Positions 29,637-39,917 are shown, numbered from the stretch's first letter. The stretch: DNA of 64,000 nucleotides from an uncultured Roseovarius sp. (GCA_947497295.1 CANMFU010000001.1:682001-746000), one strand, 5' to 3'. The notes: generated by a model not told the origin, from the letters alone. A program made the numbers and translations.

Positions 29637-31712
29637 ATGCGTCGCAATTGGCTTACATCCACCACAGCACTCGCCTTGGTTCTCAATGCTGCTGCGCCCA
29701 TCCCGGGCGCAGCTTACGGATCAATCACGCCTGAGGCCCAGCGCAACGGCGACGCTGAAGCACAGGTGATACGCCTCGCGCAGAATGATACGGACGCCGT
29801 CCAGGAAGACACGGCATCTGGTGGCATCCTGGGCGTGGGGGATGATGCGGCAACTGCCGCAGCCGACGAAGCAGAGGCAGTTCAGGATGCCGCTGACGCC
29901 GCCGCAGAGCAGGCCGCGGCAGAAGCAGAAGCCGAGGCAGCGGAAATCTCCGCTGAAGCAGATGCTGCAGCTGCAGAGGCCGCCGCAGCCGAACAGGCCG
30001 CAGCCGAAGCGGACGCCGCAGCCGCCGAGGCCGCCGCAGCGGCAGAGGCCGGAGCCGCGGCAGATGCCGTAGCTGCAGAAGACGCTGCAGCCGCAGAGGC
30101 CGCAGCGAAAGCAGAGGCCGCAGCCGCCGAGGCCGCCGCAGCCGCCGAAGCCGACGACATGGCAGCAGAGGCTGCCGCCGAAGCAGACGCCGAAGCAGCA
30201 GAGGCCGCCGCAGAAGCGGATGCCGAAGCGGCAGAGGCTGCAGCAGAAGCGGACGCCGAAGCGGCAGAGGCTGCCGAGCAGCAGGCTGCAGACGATGCCG
30301 CCGCTGCCGATCAACAAGCCGCTGATGATGCAGCAGCTGAGGCCGAAGTCGAAGCTGCGCAGAAGGCCGATGATGCCGCAACAGCTGCGGCAGAGGAGCA
30401 GGAAGCACAGGACGCCGTTGCGGCTGATGCCGCGGACCAAGCGTCTGCCGATCGCGCAACCGCCGAGGACGCAACCACTGCAGAGCCTGCAGATCAGACC
30501 GATCTTGGCAATGCAATTTCGGGCATCACCGAGGCGGATGAGAACGTCACTGACGCAGCCTCCAACGACCCGGCAGCACCGACAGACACAGCCGAAGCGC
30601 CTGAAGTGAGCGCCGAGGCGCAGGCCGACGCGCTGGCCGACGAAACTGTCGACGCGCCAGCTGCCGCCGCCGCCAGCGGCGAAGGCGAGGTCATCGATAC
30701 CCAAGAGGGCACAGTGACCGAAGATCAGGCTCGCGCGTCGGACGAAGAGTTTGAGACGACTGCGAGCGGACAACAGACGGTCCTCGCGCCAGCGCCCGCA
30801 GCCGAAAAGAAGAAGGATAACGAACTGCTGAAAACGGTCGGTATCGTCGCTGCAGCCGGGCTGGGCGCCTACGCGATCGGCAAGATGCTGGATAATGGCG
30901 GCGAGGTCGTCTCGAACACCGGCGACCGCGCGGTTGTACGCGATCCCAACGGCCAGTATCGCATCATCAAGGATGACGACACACTACTGCGCCAGCCGGG
31001 CAGCAACGTGGCCACGCAGACCTACAGCGACGGCTCGACCCGGACCGAGGTCGTCGCGCGCGACAACTCCTCGACCGTGACCATTCGTGCCGCCGATGGC
31101 CGTGTGCTGCGCCGCACGCGCATCCTGCCGAACGGGCAGGAAGTGGAGCTGTTCGATGACACGCGCAGTTTCGAGCGGGTCGATGTCAGCAATCTGCGGC
31201 CCGCCAGTCAGAGCGATTATGACTATAGCACCGCGGATGCCGACGGTCTGCGCGCCGCGCTCAGCGCCAAGAACGAGGCGGTGCCGGACCGAAGCTATTC
31301 GCTCAACCAGATCCGCCGGATTGACGCAGTGCGCAAACTGGTGCCGGTGATTGCCCTTGATGCGATCAACTTCCGCACCGGCTCGGCTGTGATCGAAGCG
31401 GGCGAGGCCGAATCGCTGTCGGCGCTGGGCAACGCCATGCTTGCGGCGATCAACGACGACCCGGCGCAGGTGTTCCTGATTGAAGGGCACACCGATACCG
31501 TGGGCGACGCCAGCTACAACCTTGCGCTGTCCGACCGCCGGGCCGAATCTGTCGCCTTGGCGCTGACCGAGTATTTCGACGTACCGCCGTCGAACATGAT
31601 CGTGCAGGGGTATGGCGAGGCCGATCTGCGGATCAAGCAAACCGGCGACATTCGCGGCAACCGCCGCGGCGCGGTGCGCAACATCACCCCGCTGCTGCGC
31701 GGCGGCAGGTAA
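29637..31712 (+). CDS. OmpA-family outer membrane protein with long Ala/Glu-rich repetitive N-terminal region
   Basis: Signal peptide; Ala/Glu/Asp low-complexity region; C-terminal OmpA motif VFLIEGHTDTVGDASYNLALSDRRAESVALAL. Confidence 0.9.
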   Translation: MRRNWLTSTTALALVLNAAAPIPGAAYGSITPEAQRNGDAEAQVIRLAQNDTDAVQEDTASGGILGVGDDAATAAADEAEAVQDAADAAAEQAAAEAEAEAAEISAEADAAAAEAAAAEQAAAEADAAAAEAAAAAEAGAAADAVAAEDAAAAEAAAKAEAAAAEAAAAAEADDMAAEAAAEADAEAAEAAAEADAEAAEAAAEADAEAAEAAEQQAADDAAAADQQAADDAAAEAEVEAAQKADDAATAAAEEQEAQDAVAADAADQASADRATAEDATTAEPADQTDLGNAISGITEADENVTDAASNDPAAPTDTAEAPEVSAEAQADALADETVDAPAAAAASGEGEVIDTQEGTVTEDQARASDEEFETTASGQQTVLAPAPAAEKKKDNELLKTVGIVAAAGLGAYAIGKMLDNGGEVVSNTGDRAVVRDPNGQYRIIKDDDTLLRQPGSNVATQTYSDGSTRTEVVARDNSSTVTIRAADGRVLRRTRILPNGQEVELFDDTRSFERVDVSNLRPASQSDYDYSTADADGLRAALSAKNEAVPDRSYSLNQIRRIDAVRKLVPVIALDAINFRTGSAVIEAGEAESLSALGNAMLAAINDDPAQVFLIEGHTDTVGDASYNLALSDRRAESVALALTEYFDVPPSNMIVQGYGEADLRIKQTGDIRGNRRGAVRNITPLLRGGR
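30162..30278 (+). repeat. 33-bp in-frame tandem repeat (AAEAAAEADAE), 3 full copies plus partial
   Basis: Direct reading of 30162-30194, 30195-30227, 30228-30260 and partial to 30278. Confidence 0.85.
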
Positions 31713-31795
31713 ACCGGGCGCGCCCCGTGCAGGTGGCGTGATTTGGATTGAGTGTTACGGCCCTCCGCCTCATAGTGTTGGCGGAGGGTCTTTGC

Positions 31796-32761
31796 ATGTC
31801 TGAGATCGATGATATTCCGCGCATCGCGCTGGGTTGGCACCGGTCGGGGCAGGGCGCCGCGCTAGCCACGGTGGTGCAGACATGGGGCAGCGCGCCGCGC
31901 CGCGTGGGCGCGATGCTGGCGGTATCCGGCGGCGGCGATATGGCCGGGTCCGTGTCTGGCGGCTGCGTCGAGGGCGCCGTGGTGGCCGAGGCGCAGGAGG
32001 CTATCGCGGATGGCACGCCCCGGATGCTGGAATACGGCGTCAGCGATGGGGATGCCTTTGCCGTCGGGCTGGCTTGCGGCGGCACGATCCGGGTGCTGGT
32101 CCAGCCTGTCGGACCGGCGCTGCCGGAGGAGATTATGACCGCACTTGTCACCGCGCGCGCCGCGCGCCGTCCAGCCGCGTTGGTGACGGCGCCTGGCGCA
32201 GTGCCGGTGCTGGAGATGTCCGGCCATGAGGACCGCTTTCGCATGGACCGCTCGGGGTTCGAGGACGACGGCGAGACCTTCGTTGCCATTCACAACCCGC
32301 CATTGCGTCTGATCGTTGTGGGTGCAGTCCATATCGCGCAGGCGCTGGTGCCGATGGCGCGGATTGCCGGATATGATCCGATCATCATCGACCCGCGCGC
32401 CGCCTTCGCCTCGGACTCGCGGTTTCCTGGGGAAACGCTACTGGAAGACTGGCCCGACGATGCGGTGCGCGCGCTGGGCTTTGATGCCCGCACCGCGCTG
32501 GTGCTGCTGACGCATGACCCCAAGCTGGACGATCCGGCCCTGACCGAAGGCTTGCGCAGCGATGTGTTCTATATCGGCGCGCTGGGTTCGACCCGTACCC
32601 ATGCCAAACGTCTGGAGCGGATGCGCGCGGCGGGCTTTACAAAGACGGATCTGGCGCGAATTCATGGCCCTGTCGGCCTTGATATCGGCGCGGCTGGTCC
32701 GGCCGAGATTGCGGTAAGCATCCTTGCACAGATGACGCAAGTGCTGAGGCGGGGAACATGA
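31796..32761 (+). CDS. XdhC/CoxI family protein (molybdenum cofactor insertion)
   Basis: VVQTWGSAPRRVGAMLAVSGGGDMAGSVSGGCVEGAVVAEA; C-terminal Rossmann region YIGALGSTRTHAKRLERMRAAGF. Confidence 0.92.
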   Translation: MSEIDDIPRIALGWHRSGQGAALATVVQTWGSAPRRVGAMLAVSGGGDMAGSVSGGCVEGAVVAEAQEAIADGTPRMLEYGVSDGDAFAVGLACGGTIRVLVQPVGPALPEEIMTALVTARAARRPAALVTAPGAVPVLEMSGHEDRFRMDRSGFEDDGETFVAIHNPPLRLIVVGAVHIAQALVPMARIAGYDPIIIDPRAAFASDSRFPGETLLEDWPDDAVRALGFDARTALVLLTHDPKLDDPALTEGLRSDVFYIGALGSTRTHAKRLERMRAAGFTKTDLARIHGPVGLDIGAAGPAEIAVSILAQMTQVLRRGT

Positions 32762-33753
32762 GGTTCGGTCCCGTACCGCTGGCCGAGGCGCTGGGCGCGA
32801 TCCTGGCCCATTCCGTCAGTGTGCCGGGCGGGCGCCTGCGCAAGGGGCTGGTGCTGGAGCGCACTCATCTGGATCAGTTGCACGCCGCCGGTCAAGCCGA
32901 GGCCATCGTCGCGCGGCTGGAGCCGGGCGATGTGGGCGAGGATGTCGCCGCGCAGCGCTTGGCCGAAGCGCTGGCCGAGGGGGCCGAGGGGATCCGTCTG
33001 GGCGCGCCGGGCACGGGCCGGGTCAACATTCTGGCCGAGGGGTCGGGCGTGGTCCAACTGGATGTCGCCGCGATCCACGCGGCGAATGCCGTCAACGCAA
33101 TGATAACAGTCGCAACGGTGCCGGACTTGCACCAGATGCGCCCCAATGACATGATCGCCACGGTCAAGATCATCTCCTACGCCGTGCCAGAGGGCGCTAT
33201 CGTCGCCGCCTGTCATGCCGCGCAGGCCGCTGTGCGGCTGGTTGGGCCGAAGCTGCGCCGCGTCAGCCTGATCATCACCGAAACCGACGTCGGCGCCAGT
33301 GACAAGGGCGTGCGCGCCATCGCCGCGCGGCTGGAGGCGCTGGAGGCTCACCTCAGCGAAATCGTGCATGTCCCGCACGAAACGGCCGCTGTTGCCGCGG
33401 CGCTGCGATCTGCGCAGGGCGATCTGGTGCTGATCCTGACCGCGTCGGCGACCTCGGATACCGACGATACCGCGCCCGCGGCGCTGCGGCAGGCGGGGGG
33501 GTATGTCACGCGGTTCGGCATGCCGGTCGATCCGGGCAATCTGCTGTTTCTGGGTGATCTGGACAAACGCCCGGTGATAGGCCTGCCGGGCTGCGCACGC
33601 TCGCCCAGCCTCAATGGCGCCGACTGGGTGCTGGCGCGCATCCTGTGCGGCATGGATGTCAGCGCCGAGGATATAGCCGCGATGGGTGTGGGCGGTCTGC
33701 TGAAAGAGATCCCAAGCCGCCCGATGCCGCGCCGCGGCAAGAAATCATCGTAA
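32758..33753 (+). CDS. Molybdopterin-binding (MoCF-biosynthesis-type) protein
   Basis: [64 protein letters not shown]. Confidence 0.8.
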   Translation: MRFGPVPLAEALGAILAHSVSVPGGRLRKGLVLERTHLDQLHAAGQAEAIVARLEPGDVGEDVAAQRLAEALAEGAEGIRLGAPGTGRVNILAEGSGVVQLDVAAIHAANAVNAMITVATVPDLHQMRPNDMIATVKIISYAVPEGAIVAACHAAQAAVRLVGPKLRRVSLIITETDVGASDKGVRAIAARLEALEAHLSEIVHVPHETAAVAAALRSAQGDLVLILTASATSDTDDTAPAALRQAGGYVTRFGMPVDPGNLLFLGDLDKRPVIGLPGCARSPSLNGADWVLARILCGMDVSAEDIAAMGVGGLLKEIPSRPMPRRGKKSS

Positions 33754-33823
33754 AAACAGGCTTCTCAAGTCACCGATGCCGTGCTTAACTCTGCCAAGAC
33801 AGCGATATTTGAGGGAGGCGCCC

Positions 33824-34321
<498 letters not shown>

Positions 34322-34357
34322 GTCAGCCCACAGATCGCCAAATCAGGGAGACCCAAT

Positions 34358-36739
34358 ATGCCCAAGGATAATGCACCTGGCCGCGGCGGCATCGGCGCCA
34401 GCCCCATGCGACGCGAAGATGTCCGCTTTCTGTCCGGCACCGGAAATTATACCGACGATATCAACCTGCGCGGACAGGCTTACGTTCATTTCCTGCGCTC
34501 GGATATCGCCCATGGTAAAATAAACGGTCTGGACCTGTCTGAGGCTGAAAAAATGCCGGGTGTACTGCGCATTTTTACGGGTGAGGATTTTAAATCGGCC
34601 GGCTCCATCCCCTGCGGCTGGCAGGTGACCGACCGCTTCGGCCAGCCTATGCAGGAACCGCGCCACCCGGTCCTGTGCGAAACCCATGTGCGTCATGTCG
34701 GCGATCCCATCGCCGCCATTGTCGCGGAGACGCTCAATCAGGCGCGCGATGCTGCCGAGGCGATTGTGCTGGATATCGAGGACCTGCCCGCCGTAATCGA
34801 CATGCGCGCGGCGCTGGAGGACGGCGCAACCAAGGTGCATGACGACCTGACGAGCAACCTGTGTTTCGATTGGGGCTTTGTTGAGGAAAACAAGCAGGCC
34901 GTGGATGACGCGATCAAATCTGCGGCTCACGTCACAACCGTCGAATTGATCAACAACCGGATGGTTCCAAACGCGATGGAGCCGCGCGTTGCCATCGGCG
35001 ATTACAACCGGGGTACGGACGATTCCACGCTCTACACCACATCGCAGAACCCGCATGTGATCCGTCTGCTGATGGGGGCGTTCGTGCTGAACATTCCCGA
35101 ACACAAGCTGCGCGTTGTGGCGCCCGATGTGGGCGGCGGGTTCGGATCGAAAATCTTCCACTACGCCGAAGAGGCGTTCTGCACTTTCGCAGCCAAGGCA
35201 CTGAACAGGCCCGTCAAATGGACCTGCACCCGGTCCGAGGCGTTCCTGAGCGATGCGCAGGGCCGCGACCACGTCACCAAGATTGAGCTGGCGTTGGATA
35301 AAGACAACAACTTTACCGCCGTGCGCACCGATACGCTGGCGAATATGGGCGCATATCTGTCCACCTTTGCGCCATCAATCCCGACCTGGTTGCATGGCAC
35401 GCTGATGGCCGGCAATTACAAGACGCCGCTGGTCTATGTAAATGTGCGCGCGGTGTTCACCAACACCATCCCCGTCGATGCCTATCGCGGCGCGGGCCGC
35501 CCCGAGGCGACCTATCAGTTGGAACGCGTCATCGACAAGGCGGCACGCGAGCTAGGCGTGGATCCGATCGCGCTGCGAAAGCAGAATTTTGTTACCGAAT
35601 TCCCCTATCAGACGCCGGTGGCGGTAGAATACGATTCCGGCGATTTCAATCGCCTGGTCGATAAACTTGAAGCAAAAGCCGATCTGGGCGGCTTTGCGGC
35701 GCGCCGCAAGGAAAGCGAAGCGCGCGGCAAGCTGCGCGGGCTTGGCATCAACTGCTTCATCGAGGCCTGCGGCATCGCGCCGTCGAACCTGGTGGGCCAA
35801 CTGGGAGCGCGCGCGGGCTTGTATGAAAGCGCCACGGTGCGCGTCAACGCCACGGGCGGGATCACGGTGATGACCGGCAGTCACAGCCACGGTCAGGGGC
35901 ATGAAACCGTATTCCCGCAGGTCGTGGCCGACATGATCGGCATCGACGCGAACATGATCGAAATCGTGCATGGCGACACTGCCAATACGCCGATGGGCAT
36001 GGGGACGTATGGATCGCGTTCCATCGCCGTCGGCGGCAGCGCCATGGTGCGCGCTACCGAGAAAATCATCGCTAAGGCCAAGAAGATTGCGGCGCATATC
36101 ATGGAGGCGTCGGACGAAGATATCGAGCTGAAGGACGGCAAGTTTACCGTTGCAGGCACCGACAAATCTCTGGCTTGGGGCGATGTGACGCTGGCGGCAT
36201 ACGTGCCACACAACTATCCGCTGGACGAGGTCGAGCCGGGGCTGGAGGAGACAGCATTTTATGACCCGAACAACTTCACCTACCCGGCTGGCGCCTATGC
36301 CTGCGAGGTTGAGGTGGACCCCGAAACCGGCAAGGTGACGATCCAGAAGTTCACCACAGCGGATGATTTTGGCAATGTGGTGAATCCAATGATCGTCGAC
36401 GGGCAAGTGCATGGCGGTCTGGCCCAGGGGATTGGTCAGGCGCTGATGGAGAAGTGCACTTACGACGCGGACGGCCAGCTTTTATCGGCCAGCTACATGG
36501 ATTACTGCATGCCGCGCGCCGATGATATGCCATTCTTTGTTGTGGATCACAGCAATGGCACGCCCTGCACGCACAATCCCCTTGGCGTCAAAGGCTGCGG
36601 TGAGGCGGGCACGATCGGATCGCCAGCGACGGTGGTCAATGCAGTTGTAGATGCACTGCGGTCGGGGGGGCACAAAGTGGACCATGTGGATATGCCGGTG
36701 ACGCCGTTGCGCGTCTGGTCAGCGATGCAGCAGGGCTGA
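34358..36739 (+). CDS. coxL: Molybdenum hydroxylase large subunit (CoxL-type, form II)
   Basis: MRREDVRFLSGTGNYTDDI; AYRGAGRPEA motif at 35480-35500 instead of AYxCSFR; VDGQVHGGLAQGIGQAL; GVKGCGEAG. Confidence 0.92.
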   Translation: MPKDNAPGRGGIGASPMRREDVRFLSGTGNYTDDINLRGQAYVHFLRSDIAHGKINGLDLSEAEKMPGVLRIFTGEDFKSAGSIPCGWQVTDRFGQPMQEPRHPVLCETHVRHVGDPIAAIVAETLNQARDAAEAIVLDIEDLPAVIDMRAALEDGATKVHDDLTSNLCFDWGFVEENKQAVDDAIKSAAHVTTVELINNRMVPNAMEPRVAIGDYNRGTDDSTLYTTSQNPHVIRLLMGAFVLNIPEHKLRVVAPDVGGGFGSKIFHYAEEAFCTFAAKALNRPVKWTCTRSEAFLSDAQGRDHVTKIELALDKDNNFTAVRTDTLANMGAYLSTFAPSIPTWLHGTLMAGNYKTPLVYVNVRAVFTNTIPVDAYRGAGRPEATYQLERVIDKAARELGVDPIALRKQNFVTEFPYQTPVAVEYDSGDFNRLVDKLEAKADLGGFAARRKESEARGKLRGLGINCFIEACGIAPSNLVGQLGARAGLYESATVRVNATGGITVMTGSHSHGQGHETVFPQVVADMIGIDANMIEIVHGDTANTPMGMGTYGSRSIAVGGSAMVRATEKIIAKAKKIAAHIMEASDEDIELKDGKFTVAGTDKSLAWGDVTLAAYVPHNYPLDEVEPGLEETAFYDPNNFTYPAGAYACEVEVDPETGKVTIQKFTTADDFGNVVNPMIVDGQVHGGLAQGIGQALMEKCTYDADGQLLSASYMDYCMPRADDMPFFVVDHSNGTPCTHNPLGVKGCGEAGTIGSPATVVNAVVDALRSGGHKVDHVDMPVTPLRVWSAMQQG

Positions 36740-36749
36740 GGCCGGGGAT

Positions 36750-36794
36750 TTCGGGGCTCTGCCCCGGACCCCGGGATATTTAAAGCAAGAAGAA
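36750..36794 (+). repeat. Dispersed intergenic repeat copy 2 with GC-rich palindrome
   Basis: TCGGGGCTCTGCCCCGGACCCCGGGATATTTAAAGCAAGAAGAAA between coxL and coxM. Confidence 0.65.
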
Positions 36795-36823
36795 ACACTT
36801 GGCGGGATTTGGGAGATTTTGGG

Positions 36824-37612
36824 ATGTATGCATTCGAGATTGAGCGACCTTCTACCGTTGATCAGGCAGTGAAGGCGCTGAGTGCGGACGAGGCGCAGCC
36901 GCTTGGTGGGGGTCAAACGTTGATCCCGACGCTGAAACAGCGGCTGGCGATGCCGTCGGTTTTGGTCAGTTTGACGGGAATTCCGGCGCTCCGCGGAATT
37001 TGCCGGGACGATGCCGGGCGGATGTGCATCGGCGCCGGGACAACCCATTCCGAAGTGGCGGCGGGGGCGGGCGATTTTGCCAGTCTTGCGTCCATGGCGG
37101 GCAGGATCGGGGATCCGGCGGTGCGCAATCGTGGGACTTTGGGCGGGTCGCTGGCCAACAATGATCCTTCTGCCTGCTATCCGGCAGCGGCATTGGGCTC
37201 AGGCGCGACCATAGTGACGGACCGCCGCGAAATTGACGCCGATGATTTTTTTCAGGGTATGTTCGACACAGCGCTGGATGAAGGCGAGATTGTCACCGAG
37301 GTGAAATTTCCCGTTCCGGAGGTATCTGCCTACGCCAAGTTTGAACAGCCCGCATCCCGCTTTGCGCTTGTCGGGGCGTTCGTGGCGAAGTTCCCCGACG
37401 GTGTACGTGTCGCGATCACTGGCGCATCCGAAAGCGGTGTGTTCCGCTGGAACGAGGCCGAAGCGGCGCTCAGCCGCGATTTCGGTGCCTCCGCGCTGGA
37501 GGGCCTCACTGTGGCGTCGGACGGGATGATCGGGGATCTTCACGGAACGCCGGAATACCGGGCACATCTGGTAAAGGTGATGACCCGCCGGGCCGTGGAC
37601 GCCGCGCGCTAA
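36824..37612 (+). CDS. coxM: Molybdenum hydroxylase FAD-binding medium subunit (CoxM-type)
   Basis: PLGGGQTLIPTLKQRLAMP; NRGTLGGSLANNDPSACYPAAALG. Confidence 0.93.
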   Translation: MYAFEIERPSTVDQAVKALSADEAQPLGGGQTLIPTLKQRLAMPSVLVSLTGIPALRGICRDDAGRMCIGAGTTHSEVAAGAGDFASLASMAGRIGDPAVRNRGTLGGSLANNDPSACYPAAALGSGATIVTDRREIDADDFFQGMFDTALDEGEIVTEVKFPVPEVSAYAKFEQPASRFALVGAFVAKFPDGVRVAITGASESGVFRWNEAEAALSRDFGASALEGLTVASDGMIGDLHGTPEYRAHLVKVMTRRAVDAAR

Positions 37613-38202
37613 GACGGTTTGCGCGCGATGAAATCTATGAGCGCTGAGATGCCGGAGTGGCCGCGCCCCTCGTTTATATCGCGCGTATAAGCGCGGTTTT
37701 CAACAATGTCCCATCCGGCGAAGGCACGGCCCAGTTCTGCCTCAGTATACATATTTTCGGCATGGGGCGGCCCGCCCGTTCCGCGCCCAATCTGCTCGGG
37801 TGTGTAACCGTGCAGCATGATCAGCCCTCCGGGGGTAATGCTGCGCTTCATGTCGTGAAACAGACCTTCGCGCGCCTCTGGTCCGAGAAACTGGATGAAG
37901 ATACCCGCGACCAGGTCATAGGTGTCGGGCCAGTCATGTGTGGTGACGTCCACGTGCTGGAAATCGACGGTCACGTCCCGCTCGGCGGCCAGTTTGCGCG
38001 CCTTGACGATCGCGGATGGCGCGAATTCCAGCGCTGTCACCTGCAGCCCGCATTCGGCCATGAAAACAGAGTTGCGGCCCTCGCCATCGGCAACGCTCAA
38101 TGCCCGCTGTCCCTGCTGCAAAAGATCGCGGTGATCTACCAAAAATTGTGCAGGGCTGGTGCCGAAAACGTATTCTTCGGTCTGAAAGCGATCTTCCCAC
38201 AT
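37609..38202 (-). CDS. SAM-dependent methyltransferase (TehB/UbiE-like class I)
   Basis: LSVADGEGRNSVFMAECGLQVTALEFAPSAIVKAR motif I. Confidence 0.85.
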   Translation of the reverse strand: MWEDRFQTEEYVFGTSPAQFLVDHRDLLQQGQRALSVADGEGRNSVFMAECGLQVTALEFAPSAIVKARKLAAERDVTVDFQHVDVTTHDWPDTYDLVAGIFIQFLGPEAREGLFHDMKRSITPGGLIMLHGYTPEQIGRGTGGPPHAENMYTEAELGRAFAGWDIVENRAYTRDINEGRGHSGISALIDFIARKPS

Positions 38203-38223
38203 GGCACGGCTCCTGCAAATGCA

Positions 38224-38249
38224 AACGGCCCGGATCTATTCGGGCCGTT
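38224..38249 (-). terminator. infC terminator hairpin (AACGGCCCG / CGGGCCGTT)
   Basis: 9-bp perfect stem, 8-nt loop, followed on the minus strand by TTTGCATTTGC. Confidence 0.65.
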
Positions 38250-38278
38250 CAATGGTTCGCCATGGCAACACTGGTACT

Positions 38279-38824
38279 TCAGCGCGGCAATGGCCCGATG
38301 ATCATGATCATCTGGCGGCCTTCCATCTTTGGCATGCTTTCAACCTTGCCGTGGCCATCGACGTCTGCTGCGATACGTTGCAGCAATGCCCGGCCCAGAT
38401 CCTGGTGTGCCATTTCGCGGCCGCGGAACCGGAGAGTGATCTTGACCTTGTCGCCGCCATCGAGAAATTTGAACACGTTGCGCATTTTGACATCATAGTC
38501 ATGCGTATCAGTGTTGGGCCTGAATTTGACCTCTTTCACCTCGATGATTTTCTGCTTCTTGCGCGCCTCGGCCTCGCGCTTTTGCGTCTCGTATTTATAC
38601 TTGCCGAAATCCATGATCTTGCACACGGGCGGCTTGGCATTCGGAGAGATTTCGACCAGATCCAGGCCCACGTCGACAGCCATTTCCAAAGCGCGCGCAC
38701 CTGACACGACACCGACGTTTTCGCCATCGGCCCCAATCAGCCGAACTTCGGGATCACGGATGCGGTCGTTTACTCGGGGTCCTGTGTCGCGCGTGGGTGG
38801 CGCGTTGTGCGGTCTGCGGGCTAT
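38279..38824 (-). CDS. infC: Translation initiation factor IF-3, predicted AUA start
   Basis: [35 protein letters not shown]...; in-frame extension to ATA at 38822-38824 gives (M)[39 protein letters not shown]. Confidence 0.93.
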   Translation of the reverse strand: MARRPHNAPPTRDTGPRVNDRIRDPEVRLIGADGENVGVVSGARALEMAVDVGLDLVEISPNAKPPVCKIMDFGKYKYETQKREAEARKKQKIIEVKEVKFRPNTDTHDYDVKMRNVFKFLDGGDKVKITLRFRGREMAHQDLGRALLQRIAADVDGHGKVESMPKMEGRQMIMIIGPLPR

Positions 38825-39042
38825 GGCTTTGATCCTTTGATTGTTGGGATGTCTTTCGGAACCGCAACCTAGTCGCCCACTTGTGATGTTTCAAGCTGCA
38901 AATTGGGCCGATCTGTGCCGATCCAAGGGGAATTGGCCTTGCGCCTTGTAGGTGTGGCGGGCATGACGTCAGATGGAATGCGGACATGTACCTCGGGCTG
39001 CTGGGGGATGCTGCAATAGCTATGTATTACTGGGGATGAGAA

Positions 39043-39789
39043 ATGAAAAATCTGCTTTGGATTGCGCTTGCTGCGATCGTATTGATCGGTGGCTATGTAC
39101 TGGTGACGGGCAAGACGCCGGCCGACATGATTGACGCTGCCGATAACGCGATCTCCGCACCGGGCGCTTTGGATGATACTGCGGGCGAGCCCGCTGAAAG
39201 CGCAGACGCCGCCGCCGATGAGGTTGACGCTGCTGTCGAGGAGACGGCTGCCGAGGTTGACGCCGCTGCAAGCGAGGCTGGCGATGCCGTCGAAGCGGCG
39301 TCGGATGACGCTCTGGAGAATGCAGACGACGCGATGAACGCTGTCGAGGATACCGCAAACGATGCGGCTGCAAATGCAACTAATGCCGCCAGAACCGCTT
39401 CGGAAGGTGTCGAAGCTGCTGTTGATGCGATGGCCGAAGAAGGCAGCGATGCGATGCAAGTTGTTGACGACGCGGTAGAAAATGCGGTAGAAAATGCCCA
39501 GACCGCCACGGAGCAAGCCGCCGAAGAGGCGGCTGATAGTGCGGCAGATACTGCAACCGATGCAGAAACAGCGACGGACGCTGAAGCCGAAGCCGAAGCC
39601 GGGGCCGAGACAGCCAGCCCGCTGACCGTCGAGAATTTTGATATGCAGGCCGCTGCCGACAGGATCGACAATTCCGATATCGATGAGACGCAGAAAACTG
39701 TTCTCAAGTCGGCTCTCAGGCAAGCACAGGATAATCCCGATCTGCTGAAGGCGGCAATCGAACAGACCCGCGCCGCGCTGGGACTGTAA
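39043..39789 (+). CDS. Ala/Asp/Glu-rich membrane-anchored low-complexity protein
   Basis: N-terminal hydrophobic anchor MKNLLWIALAAIVLIGGYVLV; long Ala/Glu/Asp region; small C-terminal domain; followed by a strong terminator. Confidence 0.75.
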   Translation: MKNLLWIALAAIVLIGGYVLVTGKTPADMIDAADNAISAPGALDDTAGEPAESADAAADEVDAAVEETAAEVDAAASEAGDAVEAASDDALENADDAMNAVEDTANDAAANATNAARTASEGVEAAVDAMAEEGSDAMQVVDDAVENAVENAQTATEQAAEEAADSAADTATDAETATDAEAEAEAGAETASPLTVENFDMQAAADRIDNSDIDETQKTVLKSALRQAQDNPDLLKAAIEQTRAALGL

Positions 39790-39820
39790 GACACTCCAGA
39801 TCGAGGATATGTAATATCCG

Positions 39821-39854
39821 GCCCCGGCGCAGGATGCAGCCGGGGCTTTTTATT
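39821..39854 (+). terminator. Rho-independent terminator GCCCCGGC-loop-GCCGGGGC-TTTTTATT
   Basis: 8-bp GC stem with T-tract 32 nt after the stop of the 39043 ORF. Confidence 0.9.
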
Positions 39855-39917
39855 CGAGAAAGTCTTTTGAGTGGTTTGTGCCGGTGATTGCACTTCAATC
39901 ACGCGGCGCAGGGGGTG

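Noticed and set aside
30162-30278. Tandem repeats considered as CRISPR
   Set aside because: Repeats are contiguous, in frame and without spacers; coding repeat, no cas genes in the window
29721-30773. Two long Cys/Gly- or Arg/Leu-rich minus-strand ORFs
   Set aside because: Antisense of the Ala/Glu repeat region of the OmpA gene; composition is explained by complement of GCN/GAN codons
34343-36412. Minus-strand ORFs of 309 and 286 aa
   Set aside because: Antisense shadows of coxL
34358-37612. Aerobic CO dehydrogenase call for coxSLM
   Set aside because: CoxL has AYRGAGR (form II) rather than AYxCSFR, so CO oxidation is not supported
38869-39902. Long minus-strand ORFs of 284 and 269 aa
   Set aside because: Antisense shadows of the Ala-rich ORF 39043-39789
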